Part shown: one piece after another, positions 20,763 through 32,000 of the stretch
Layout: each line of letters starts with the position of its first letter
Position numbering within the stretch: the first letter of the stretch is position 1
Source of the DNA: Ancylostoma caninum
Lineage: Eukaryota > Nematoda > Chromadorea > Rhabditida > Ancylostomatidae
Reading direction: 5' to 3'
Assembly: GCA_037903475.1 (NCBI GenBank)
Contig: JBAJFG010000358.1
Span: forward strand, 1 to 64,000
Length of the DNA: 64,000 nucleotides
Position numbers and translations under genes: made by a program
Notes under the pieces: model-generated
Seen by the model: only the letters and a program-made list of their open reading frames with translations
Database searches by the model: none
Told to the model about the DNA's origin: nothing

Positions 20763-23700
20763 TTACTTTGGTTGATGGTCTTTGAGGTGAAGCAACAGAC
20801 TCTTCAGGCGACTAACGTCTTTTCCTCCCTTTTGTTGGGCCTTTGCCTCACAGAGTCGTGCGATTTCGTCCCACTGAGCTCCTTCTCCTTGTTCACGACC
20901 GAAGGCGGCAAGGTGCTCTTCTTCTGCTTTCCTACAACAGTAAATATGAAAACAATATGAAGAGTAGACGAACACTTTTGACACCCACAAATTTCTGTTA
21001 CGATATTGGTATCAAATAACAATGGAACCTTCGCATGAACGTGCCTTTTTGACGAGAACTACGTTGCAATTCATTCAACAGTGACTTCAGAGTTCTACTC
21101 TAAAACTTCCTCAAACAATACAAATTAAGAATAATCAAATTAAGATCTCGTATCTGAGCACTAGCCTGTGCAAGGCACCGCACTTTTCGAATTTTAGCTC
21201 GAACCTCGTCCAAGATGATAGATTAGTTAAACAAGAAGAGGTACATGTTTTCCACCACAGCACCCTCTTCCATTGTTACCCTGCTACCTTGGAAGATTTG
21301 AAGAACTCCAAATTGTTCCGTGTAAATCACGAAAATAATTTCTAGGACATTAGGGGAAACTCGACCGAAAAGGTTCTGTAAAAGTGGTATCACCGAATAT
21401 ACGGATTATACTAGTTTAAGGTTGTAAACGGTGATTGGACAAAACTGGCTGTTTCTTGATTTTGTCAGAAGGAAACGTCATAACTATAAACTTTACGGAA
21501 AGAGACACCACCCCCCCCCCCCTTCTCCCTTAGTTGTTGCACCATACTTTCGATACGGAACATACATACGGGCTGAACCAGCTGCTATGATTCAAAAAGG
21601 TCTTATATTCATTGAAGATAGACTGAACACTCCTGTCACAATATTTCTTCTTTGGTTCGTTCCTGCTACCACTTAAACACATTAAATGTGACATGGAGAT
21701 TAACGAGAATGTGTTCAAAACCAAAAATAATCAAATTATAAGTATAATCAAAGGAAACGTTAAGCGGAACGACTTTTGGAGTAATGAAGTGCCAAGGGAT
21801 GGCCAACAACGTAATCGGTATTTTGTGTATGCTAACGAGCATATTGTGAAATTACGTCACGCGTCTCTGTAGACGCGCGAGTTATGAAATCGGCCATTCC
21901 GGCTTATTCTTGCTTGCTGAGTGGGAGGCTTTTCTGCTCCCAAGCTATCACATTCTGGCGGAAGAAATGAGGATTCCAGCGTTTCTGTGGAATTTTTCGA
22001 AAGGAGCCAGGGCCTTCTCGTACCCATTCCTAGTCGAAGTGTGTTTCATCAACGAGATTGGGAAGTCATTTTGAATCTGCTTCGGAATTATATGGACTTA
22101 TTCGATCTATTCGCAACGCTTGATTTGATTCTATTTGTTGCGTCTTATTTATTACGTTCGTACCGAAGAAGATGGACGCAGAAGAAATCGGATGAATCCG
22201 CGATCGTTCAGAGCTAGATGAGCTTCTTGTTATTGTAAACGTCAACTTTTACTATTTGTATCCTCTGTTTAGCGACAGAAAAACTAAGGCACACTGGTTG
22301 ATTTTCTCTCCTTTCTGAAGAAAGGAAAGAAGGAAGAAAATTAGGCTGCAAACTGCAAAATGTCGCAGCTTTGGGCCATTTCAGTGTTCAGGGATACCCA
22401 TTCGATGCGATTAGAGGGTTCGGTGATGCCCTACGCATCTGCAACACCTAGTGCATTCTCTGCTCCAGTGAGCTACAATTTCGATTTCAAAATGTGAGGA
22501 TTCTACTATGTCTGCATTACCCCTCTATTGGGTAACGGAGTTTAAGGAACTAGGAGCTATATTGCTCTGGTCAGATCTGAACCTCGAGTAAAATTCCGCG
22601 ATAGTCCAAGTTTTATCAATCATCGGACATTGTCGCCTCGTCATGGCTTCATGACATGCATTTGTCGCCTCGTCATGGCTTCATGACATGCATTTGTCAC
22701 CTCGTCATGGCTTCATGACATTTGGCTTGTCACCACCTCCGCTCATTTCACGAAACTTAGGTCGTTGCGAAACATGGGTTTCATATTCTTCAGCAATGAA
22801 TTATATGGTTTGTTACTAAATAGTATAAGTTAATTCTTGTTGGTTAGATAAGATCTTTCGAAGACAGGGTGTCTCACAAAAAAAAAGAGGTATGATCCTG
22901 TCAGCTACCAAAAGCTTGACTTGGTTGAGTCACCTAGTAGCAGATTTCGAGGCAACGTCACTGGACATTGCAACACAAAAATGTTCTCAAAGGCCCGGGT
23001 AACTTAGCTAAAGCGTGATTCAGTTAGGTCACGTTGTTGATCAAGGCAGTGTCGCTGGACACTAAAACACAGGAATGTTCTTAGAGGACTAGGTAGCCTA
23101 GTTAAAGACTGACCTGGTTAGGTCACCTGGCTGATCAAGGCAGTGTCGCTCGACATTAAAACACAGGAATGTTCTTAGAGGACTAGGTAGCCTAGTTAAA
23201 GACTGACCTGGTTAGGTCACCTGGCTGATCAAGGCAGTGTCGCTGGACATTATAACACAGGGATGTTCTTAAAGGCCTTGGTAGCCTAGCTAAAACCTGA
23301 TCAGGGCACCTTGCTGATCAAGCAGTGTCGCTGGACACCGTAACACAGGAATGTTCTTAGCAGACTAGGCGACCTAGCCAAAGCCTGACCTGGTTAGGTC
23401 ACATCGTTTATTTCGAGGCAATTTCGCTGAGGATTGCTATGAAAGTGTTCGCAACAGTCTATCCATCTATCCAGAGTCTGACCTGGTTAGGTCACTTCGC
23501 TGATTTCGAAGCAATGCCGCTGGACATTACAACATCTTAAGTGTTCTTGGTAGCCTAGTCATAGCCAGGTCGCATTACATAGGCAATGTCAGTGGACATT
23601 ACTAAGAATAAAGATTATGCTCATACAACTTCCACACTCGGATCTCATAGAATCCGGTTGAACACAAGATCAAACAGCGAAGCATCTTAGCGTCGGTAAA

Positions 23701-26700
23701 TTAAATCGATCCTCATCATAAAACGACAAACAGTTGTGCAATGATCCCAACGGTTTCGCAGAAAATGAGTCGAAGGACATGCCTCATTCAGATGGCCTTT
23801 GGACAAGGCGGGTAAATCAGGAGCTGACTGATGATCCCATTTAATCATCATAAAACGAGCTGCATCATTTTAATCATAGATAGAACGGAGCTGCATGCAG
23901 CACACAGATATCTACTATTAATGTTTCACACGCCCAAGCTGGGCAACCTTGGCAACCGAATGTCAACCGAAAGTATCCTCCAACCTCCTCATCGGTTCAT
24001 AGAGTATAATACGAAATTGTTCGGGATCCTTCATGCTACTGAAGTAAGCATTTGGACAAAGAAGCGCCAGGACTGGAATCTTTTGCATGATAGCGATTTG
24101 GAGAAGCATTGTCGTTCAAGAAGCTAATATCAGTTCTCAGAATCTTGCATAGTGGAGCGTTCCAAAATCCGAATAGAAGCAATGAGCCCACCTGTATTAG
24201 CTCAAGCACCTACACTGAGCACATGGAATAGATGTGATTCTTCAAATAAATGAATCTGGAGATTCCGGGATTCTGCTAGAGCTAATAGCTTAAGCCGTTT
24301 GAGTCTTCAGGATTGCAGAATTTCATTCTGTAATGTACCAAGCAGTTTGTTTAGAACATGAGCAAATTGGTTTTCGACCTATGTTTTGGGTCGTTTGCAT
24401 GAACCTTCTTACGACCTCAAAGCCTCATGCATATGATGACAAGGAATGAATGATAGCATGTCGAATGACATAGGTGCTTCATTTCTGTCGCGATTTTGAA
24501 GAAATGAACACGACCTGAGGACCATTAGAGGTCACATATCGGAAGCGGGGGGAAGAAGAAAAGGAAAAGTGATGCACATCCGTTTTCCAACGAAATATCG
24601 AAGGCTCCTTCGCTTTCGGAAAATCTCTGTCCAGGTCTAAGCTTAGTTATGCGTGGGTACTTATTTCCTATTTGACACCGAATGTTCTTTTTTCAGTCAA
24701 GGAACATCTTAATGGAGGAATATCGGGATAGCCACCGCATATAAATTTCATGCCCAGCAAAAGCGATGTAAGCTGAAATGTCAGAAATTGAGGTACTTTG
24801 GCGATTCCCGGAGGTGGTCTGCTCAGAAATACCAATCTACGCCATTTCGGCAGAAGTTGACGCTGCAAGCAGCCCCTTAACCCTCTTGCTTTAATATTCC
24901 GCGAGTTAGCAGAAACAAAATGTAGTTTTTGACGGAGTTTCGGAGTCAAAATCGGTATTTTGTGTATGCTAACGAGCATATTGTGAAATTACGTCACGCG
25001 TCTCTGTAGACGCGCGAGTTATGAAATCGGCCATTCCGGCTTATTCTTGCTTGCTGAGTGCCCACCCACCCACCCAGGAATGTTGACGTTTTCAATTTGG
25101 GTGGATAGCGCTCATCTCTCGATCGCACCTGCAAAACGAAAGATGTAGGAGATCTGGTTCAGATAGCAGAAAGATTAGAAGGCACTCTTATTGACTCTTA
25201 TTTCGAAAGGACATACCACCTTGGGAGGCGATCTCCTAGTTCGGACCATATTCACCTGTGAACACTCAAACGTGAAAAAAGAGGTGCCTTTTTAACGCAT
25301 AACTAGTTGCTCCGGCTTGTTTCCGTCTACCTTTTGGCTATCGCAACGTTGAATCTCTGATATGAACCGTCTTAAATCGGCTATTTGAAGCTCCGAAAAT
25401 GCTGACTGATTCACAGGAGAGGCTCATGGATAAAGGAGATGCAAAGCTGAGCTCTATAGAAGGATTCTGAAAGAGTTATCACTGAAGCGCGCTCAATACC
25501 GCTATTGCTTCTTGCCCTCCTATGAACATACGAGACGGCTGGAGTAGGAAACAACCAAAAAAAAAAAAAAAAAGAACAAAAGATGTGGCTCTGTGTTGAG
25601 TATTTGGAAAGAGTGGAAAGATGAAGTCAGGATCGGCAACGATACATCACATTACGGCCGGTGACAATTCGATGAATGAATGAAGGAATCGAAACAACGT
25701 GGAAGGGGATTCGGGCAAATCTATTCACTAAACCACTACTGGTCTTCACGTGCCCAAAATATGTGTCTTTTCTGGAGTCTGAATGTCTTCTTTGTTTTAT
25801 CAATAGCTCTACAGGCTCAATTCCAGCAACATTTCCTTAGTCTCACCACTTCGTACATCTAGAGCACACCCGTCCTTCTGCAGCTCGCTTCAGGTCTTCA
25901 CTGTATACATTGTTCTTGAGGGTCCTCAAATTGCGTTCCAGCAAGGTGCCTATTTACTTCAGGAAGAACCTATTCCGTCCTATTCACATGTAGTGCTTAA
26001 TGTAAAAACGAATCTCGATGCTACTTGGTTTCATGCATTTTGAATTCCCCTCTATGTGTTCAATAATGGTCCCAGTATGTATGCGTTCTCATTCTACTCA
26101 CGGCAGGTCTTTCTCTGTCCTATTTATCGCTGTAATTCTATTATAAGAGTTGAGTGGAGGGCTCACAGCAACAGCTCATACCATTCATTTCATATCCAAT
26201 TGTACATATTTAGCCAGTACTGCTTACCGTTGTGTGCAAACTGTGGTGATTACCGTATGTTGTTTCAACTGTTACTGCAAGAATAAAGCCTTCCCCCCGC
26301 GAGTTAGCAGAAACAAAATGTAGTTTTTGACGGAGTTTCGGAGTCAAAAATGAGAATAAAGGAATCGTACATGTGCAGCCAAAAAAAAATTTAATTTTGC
26401 GCTTTTTAAACATATTAGGATGCTAAGGCTTGAGCCGATCTTTTTTGAAAGTTCCAGAACTTTCTATTATTGATCAATACCCATGATCTATTATGTGATA
26501 GTTGTAGACCACTCTGGGAACTTCTCCACATTAGGTATATGTAGCCTGCTTGCCTTCCCTCACTTTAATCACGATGTCAATTCCACAAGAGCACCTTCGA
26601 GCCATAATCAGTTTTTCCTTCTCCGCCCGCATCGAAAGCAGTTTCTGGAAGACCTGAGTACTGGAGATGAGAGCTGGGTCCTCCACGATTCTGACACGCA

Positions 26701-29700
26701 TCGTGTTATGTGGCCCCCGCGAGGAGAAGACCCGCCAAATCGCATACGCACCCAAGCAAGTGTCTCCTTTGCTACTTCTGGGACTCGCGAGGAATGTTGT
26801 ATTACGAGCTGCTCATGCAAGCACACACAGCCACCTGCATAACATTTACGCCAATCAGCTCTGGGAAGTCGAAGACGCTATTTGAGAAAAACGGCCGAGA
26901 CGAGATTCTGTACACCTACAACACGACGGCACTAGGCCCCCCACGACGGCATTAGGCCAAAGAGACCCGTGAAAATTGAAGGAACTGAACTGGGACACAG
27001 TTCCTCACCCATGCTAGTCTTCTGACATTGTCCCTTCCGAATACCGCTTATTTCGCTCCTTAAAGGCATTCTAGCGAAGACAAAATTCAAAAAAGTTGAA
27101 GATGTTGAAAAGGCGCTGTCAGCGACTTCTTTGACTCCCAGCGTTTTCAGTTCTAGGAGAAGAAGACAGCTGACCTGCACGTTAGGTGGGACACTACAGT
27201 GACTAACTATAGTGATTATATTGTTGAGTGAATCCCATTGTACGCCGAGTAATCAAATAAAGTAGAAAACATCTCAAACGGCCCAAGACTTTCTTAGCAC
27301 CCTAGTGATATCAGCAAACGAATCCTTCCAGACCCGTAAAACGCTATCGAATCATGGTGAGGTCCAGTGAAACCGTCAATTCTACCTATCGTTCGTGTAC
27401 TTTTGTACATGTCAAAAATACTTGCTATGAAATTTTATCGGAATCCCATAAGCTAAAGAGCTGTGAGTAGCCTTTTCCTACATTTGCTTTTCTTTTCCTT
27501 ATATACATTAAACACCTACCTCCTCTGACGTTGTTGGTTCTGCCATTTCTTTAAAAAAAAACTGCTCTTTGTACAGGATTACCTTCGTGATATTGCTTCA
27601 GATTTTAGATTAATAAATAAAAAATAAATAAAAGATCAAAAACAGAAAGGCAGACAGCAAAGAAAGTCTGGGGCTGTCTCAGTGTACCCCTATATTCTGT
27701 TGCTGTTTGTCACGCAAGCTGTTGCTCATTAAAGGTTGTTCAAAAAGCTGCACTCCGAATCCTTCTTATAAGATCTTTTGTAGGTCTTCCGAATCTTGAA
27801 AGACGTAGATCTAATACCTGACAGTGAACAGAAAAAAACGCAAGGAATTGACGAAATCAATGTGTTGTTTTCCGTGCGTTTGCAAGTGCACGTCTTGAAC
27901 ATTCGCGAGTCCCGTTACCACTGCTTGGCTACAAAACAGCGAGCATGTGTAAGCTGGGCGCGTAGTTCATGTTCTCTGACGCACATTAGGTTGCCCGATG
28001 CATGATGGGGACTGGAGTATTTTCGAAGGTGAGTCACAATCCTGTGTTCCTCTCACATTAATGGTACGCGGCGCCATCATTACTTTTATCTCATCATTAT
28101 CACCTTAATCCCGAATGAAAGACTTCGACGGATGGTGCCTCTAAAGAGACATGCGTTTCTTCTGTGAGATCGCAAAGGCAGAAACAGAATGGTAGCCATG
28201 TTTCAAAGTAGATCATTCATTAAGGACAGCATGGAAATTGAAGCATACCTATTCGCTTCCTTGGTAAGCTTCAAAGCAGCATCCCTTTGCTTGTACCAAT
28301 CTTCCAGCTCCTTTTTAGCATTGTTACGAAGCTCATTCTTCTTCTTTTCTTCTGCTTCATCTGAAAATAGGTTGGTGCCGTTGTCAGGCTATAATACAAT
28401 TGAAAGAACAGCTATACAAGTACTAACAAGGAAGGGATGGCAGAAATATTTCTAAATTTTTCTATGTAACCTCAAAAACAATTATGAGAACATTAGGTGA
28501 ATTCGCCGGAAGAGATTACTTAAAATTGGTGTCACCGAGCACATGAATTATACTAGTTTAAGATTGTAAACGGTAATTCGACGAAACTGGTTGTTTCTTA
28601 ATTTCGAGAGACCAGCACCCTCAAATCAACACAGTGATCAATGAAGACACACTAATGCCCCTTGCATCACCAAAGCAAAAAAAAAAACATGGGTGCAACA
28701 TGTTCTTTTGTAGATTCTCAATGTTAATAGCTAGTAACCCACGATGAGATGTCATATAATGACTAGAGAAGCAGGCACGGTGTTCACCTCCAAAAGAAAA
28801 AAAAGGAACAAAGGAACGAAGAGAGAAAAATGCAGAGTTAGCTTACCCTTCTTCTCCAGAAGAATCTTCTGCTGTTCTCGCCATCTACGAATATTTTCAG
28901 CTTCGATGCGTGGCACTGCAGGAACAGGTGAAGGCCCTTTTGAGCTTGCAGCAGAATGGTTACTGGTTACACCGTTCCCATTGACAAGTGGAACTGAAAA
29001 CTCCTTATGAAATTGAATTAACATGCCCGATTTGGAAGCAAAACAAGGTGGAGAACACGATACAAGAGAAATGGATTGAAAGTGAAAAATCACATCCTTA
29101 AAAGTGTGCAGAGAATTCTCACCGGGTGGCGTTGCCTGATAATCCATTCCAGCTAAATCAACTCCAGAATCTCCACCTCCGACTGAAGGAGGACCCACTA
29201 CCACAGCGGCAAAGTCGTCGAGAGCAGCAACCTCAGCCGGTTCCGGTACAACTGTAATTAAGAAACTCAATGTAACCAAGCACATTCCACGCAGAAAATA
29301 AGAATAAGAACTGGTTCTAGCAAGGATTAACAAGTTCTTGCAAAATACACTACGTACAAATACTGTGCGTACATCATGTAAGCTAAGCTGAGGTTGACAT
29401 CGGATGTATAGTCGTGTAGGAAAAGCCGTGCCAATTCTTGCGACACATTTCATCACTTCATAACGTTCGTTATGGTCTGCGTATCATGACCTACCGTTAT
29501 AAGGGCAATTCATACTATCCAGACGCACGTATCCATTTGCGGAAAATTTTCCATGAAGAGTGGCGAACGCGGCATGGAAATCCTAAGTGGAAGGATCGCG
29601 CGGCCACAGTGAGGCCGCAAACGAGTGGATGCTGCGTCAGCGATGCGACTGGCTGCATCCTCCATCATATAGCACGCGTTTCAAACCCACGCATTTAGTA

Positions 29701-30318
29701 TAAATTTCCCTATATGTAATAATCTTTAGAACATAAGTCAATCAGTGGTCTGCTTGGTGGAGACAACAATATGGACGAGAGATAAGTGGTGCGGAAATCG
29801 GCTCCGCTCATCCGATATGACTACGCAAATGATGAATCACGTAAACCTCAATTTTCTGAGCAATATTCGTCTGCAAACCGACAGCGGCACAAATTCTATG
29901 CACATCCGGTACTAGCCACGGTCTCAGCAAATATTAGTTATTTCATGCACTTCACAGCTTCAAAAAAAATTCTAATCAAGGCCTACGGCATACTTCATGG
30001 CGATTGTGTCGTCGCAACCGCTAAGCCGTTTGTGTACAACTATTCCCATCCTTATCAGTCATTTAATGCAAATTGTGCGATAAAACGTGAGAAGTTGTAT
30101 CACTTTGTGTTTGCCAGTGACGGTATCGCTGTGAAGCATGCCGTGGGCAACAGATGTAGCCTAACCAGCCGTGTCTGAGTAAATCCACGAGAACTATGAA
30201 TTATCATACCAGCAGGTGGAGCCGCCGCGGGCGCTGCTGCTGCTCCAACTGGAGCACCATCGATTTCAGCGAATAAGTCTTGCTCTCTGGCCAGAAAATC
30301 CGCTACTGGATCCGCCAT
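20763..30318 (-). CDS. clic-1: clathrin light chain, 221 aa, five exons
   Basis: Minus-strand exons: 30318-30210, 29251-29123, 28993-28847, 28360-28249 and 20931-20763 (TAA 20765-20763). They join in phase to 666 nt. The N-terminus MADPVADFLAREQDLFAEID is the conserved start of nematode light chains. An acidic/Ala-Pro linker follows. The heavy-chain-binding coiled coil (AENIRRWREQQKILLEKK, then KELEDWYKQRDAALKLTKEA) spans exons 3-4. Exon 5 gives the C-terminal GAQWDEIARLCEAK and KDVSRLKSLLLHLKDHQPK. Light chain binds the clathrin heavy chain hub and regulates coat assembly in endocytosis and TGN traffic. The length is about that of the C. elegans CLIC-1 protein. Introns 1-3 are 0.1-1 kb, but intron 4 (20932-28248) is 7.3 kb and full of repeats. 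No disablement seen. A trans-splice acceptor sits 8 nt before the ATG. Confidence 0.95.
21348..21470. repeat. diverged ~120-bp repeat, copy 1 (copy 2 at 28486-28608)
   Basis: Shares GACATTAGG..., ATTATACTAGTTTAAG and TTGTAAACGGT with 28486-28608. Copy 1 is in intron 4 and copy 2 in intron 3 of the light-chain gene, in the same orientation. Confidence 0.7.
21813..21923. repeat. 111-bp duplicated segment, copy 1
   Basis: It reads the same as 24950-25060 (AATCGGTATTTTGTG ... TTGCTTGCTGAGTG), including the hairpin CGCGTCTCTGTAGACGCG. Both copies lie in clathrin light chain intron 4. Confidence 0.85.
22629..22722. repeat. 32-bp tandem repeat with internal palindrome, three copies
   Basis: Three units of TTGTCGCCTCGTCATGGCTT + CATGACATGCAT. 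Each contains the inverted repeat GTCATGGCTTCATGAC. In light-chain intron 4. Confidence 0.9.
22915..23605. repeat. ~94-bp tandem repeat, seven to eight copies
   Basis: Units share GACCTGGTTAGGTCAC, CTGATCAAGGCAGTGTCGCT, GGACATTA and ACACAGGAATGTTCTTAG. Central units (about 23050-23240) are nearly identical and the outer ones decay. The spacing of GTCGCTGGAC is 94 bp at 23051, 23145 and 23239. Confidence 0.9.
24899..25060. repeat. composite repeat joining two intron-4 repeat units
   Basis: 24899-24951 (CGCGAGTTAGCAGAAACAAA, then a GACGGAGTTTCGGAGTC block) also occurs at 26298-26350. 24950-25060 also occurs at 21813-21923. The same two modules are thus used separately elsewhere, consistent with fragments of one dispersed element. 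Confidence 0.75.
26298..26350. repeat. second copy of the 53-bp GCGAGTTAGCAG module
   Basis: Matches 24899-24951 almost exactly; lies just upstream of the mariner relic at 26418. Confidence 0.8.
26418..27302 (+). mobile_element. mariner relic
   Basis: The right end, reverse-complemented, reads GGGTGCTAAGAAAGTCTTGG and the left end GGATGCTAAGGCTTGAGCCG, with TA at both edges (26416-26417 and 27303-27304). The plus strand keeps a degenerate transposase core, STGDESWVLHDSDTHRVMWP at about 26655-26715, followed by frameshifted sequence. At 885 bp it is internally deleted. It is the same subfamily as 40706-41552. In light-chain intron 4. Confidence 0.88.
28486..28608. repeat. diverged ~120-bp repeat, copy 2 (copy 1 at 21348-21470)
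   Basis: See copy 1. It lies in clathrin light chain intron 3. Confidence 0.7.
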
Positions 30319-31538
30319 TCGAAATACTGCAAGGTGCACATAACCAACACTAGTCAACTCTGAACGCGAACGAGAAACCGAAAATCAACGAACTACATCT
30401 AGATAACAGCGAATACACCACGCTAAAGCAATGCGATTCACGTGAAAAGAAGCAAGACCTCCTGCACCACTTTAAACTACATTGTAAGCACAGAAATGTC
30501 AGCAGAATCCAGCAAAGTCAGACGGAAAGCAACCAATTCGACGAATTCCGGCGACCACGGCGAGTGACAGCACGGCCGCACCGCAACCGCGCTGCAGCTG
30601 TCTCCCTGAATCAGGGAATGCGCCGCGAAAGCAAATCTGTTTAAATTTTGGCCTGACGAATTCAGGTTGTGCTGAATAGAGGTTCAGCTTGTTTAGCGCT
30701 AGGATTCGTGAACGCATTACGAAGCGAAAATAGGTTGGCAAACCAACTTCAACGTCCTGCCCCCCCCTACCGTTGCGCAGTCTACGATAGGATAATCAAT
30801 CACACTTATCATCGTTGGGTTGTTTGATTAACCTTAATATCCCTGTAACCCCCTTACCGTTTTGCATCATAGCCTGGATTTCGTTGGTTTTCTCCAGGTT
30901 TTTATCTGTAGGGCGATGTAAACGCCGACTCCACTGGAGTTTTCCCCATAAAGTCGACCTTTTCTTGCGAAATCTTCATTATATTTGTAACCAGCCCCTT
31001 CAGAAACCCCAGCTGGCAAATTTTCAGAGCGATCCGTGAGGAGGTCCATACTTGGGAAAAAATCGGTAAAATCAGTAAAATTGATACTATCATGCGAAAT
31101 GAATATGATATTCGTGATCAGCACATCGGATTATCCCTGTATGCAAGTTTTCAGAGGAATCCATAATTTTGAGTTTGGGCTCGATAGTGGGGCCGCTCAA
31201 GTACAATAGTACCTTCATTTCTGGTGACCACTGCTTACAGGGTGAAGGGGTTTAGATTGGGTCGAGGTTGAAGTGGGGCCCATTTTCAGTGATTCTACTC
31301 GTAATGATCGTTTTACTCCACAGCAGAAAAAAATGCGGTCGTCAGTTTTCTTAGAAGTGGTATTTCGAAGGAAATCATGGATTCATGCAGGCTTCATTGA
31401 CAGCCGGCGTGCAGGACATTGCCCGTTATTTTCTAAACGATATTGTTGAGAAACGGTGAAACGCGACCGTTTGTTCCAAATATGAATGAAGGAGAAGTAA
31501 GCTAAATGCAGAAAGTTCGAGTAACATTGGCGCAGTTA
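30319..31538. other. upstream region of clathrin light chain; no gene recognised
   Basis: 5' flank, including a moderately GC-rich block (30530-30620) that may contain the promoter. No ORF is recognised. Confidence 0.45.
30327..30328 (-). promoter_or_regulatory. probable spliced-leader acceptor of clathrin light chain
   Basis: On the minus strand ACCTTGCAG is followed by TATTTCGA and the ATG, an 8-nt leader remnant typical of nematode SL trans-splicing. Confidence 0.55.
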
Positions 31539-32000
31539 CAGTACCCGCACTAAGTTTGTTAAAAATGAACATCTAGAACGCGGATTTGCGTTATTTTCGT
31601 TCTAGGGTTATAGCTCATCGTAACAAAGCGATTCACAGACCAAACCAGGGGTCAAAAGCGGCAACGGAGGGGGCTACAATATTTTACGAAATCAGCCCTA
31701 AATTCTGATCTTCAACAACGAAATTCGCAAGTTTTTAATTCTGCCGCGCCCTTGCCGCGCATAGCGTGCGACTTGATGCGCGGCATGATCCGAGCACTAT
31801 AAATGACTCTGGAATTTCAATGTTCAAAATCGAAATTTAGAGCTGGTTTCATGAAATATGTTAGCCCACTCTACTGCTGCTTGTGACCCCTGGTTGGCTT
31901 TGTGACTCGCTTTGTTACGATGAGTTATCGTCCTGGAACGAAAAGAACGCAAATCCGCGTTCTGAACGTTCATTTTTAACAAATTTAGTGCGGGTATTGT
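31539..32000. mobile_element. Tc1-like MITE with long terminal inverted repeats
   Basis: Arms of about 150-190 bp are inverted copies (31539-31730 and 31830-32000), starting CAGTACCCGCACTAA on the left and CAATACCCGCACTAA on the right when reverse-complemented. TA flanks each end. No coding capacity. The CAGTACC-type terminus and TA target fit Tc1/mariner; the exact family is inference. Confidence 0.8.

Noticed and set aside
29786..30178. 130-codon plus-strand ORF
   Set aside because: Lies inside clathrin light chain intron 1 on the opposite strand; no recognisable motif or start/splice context.
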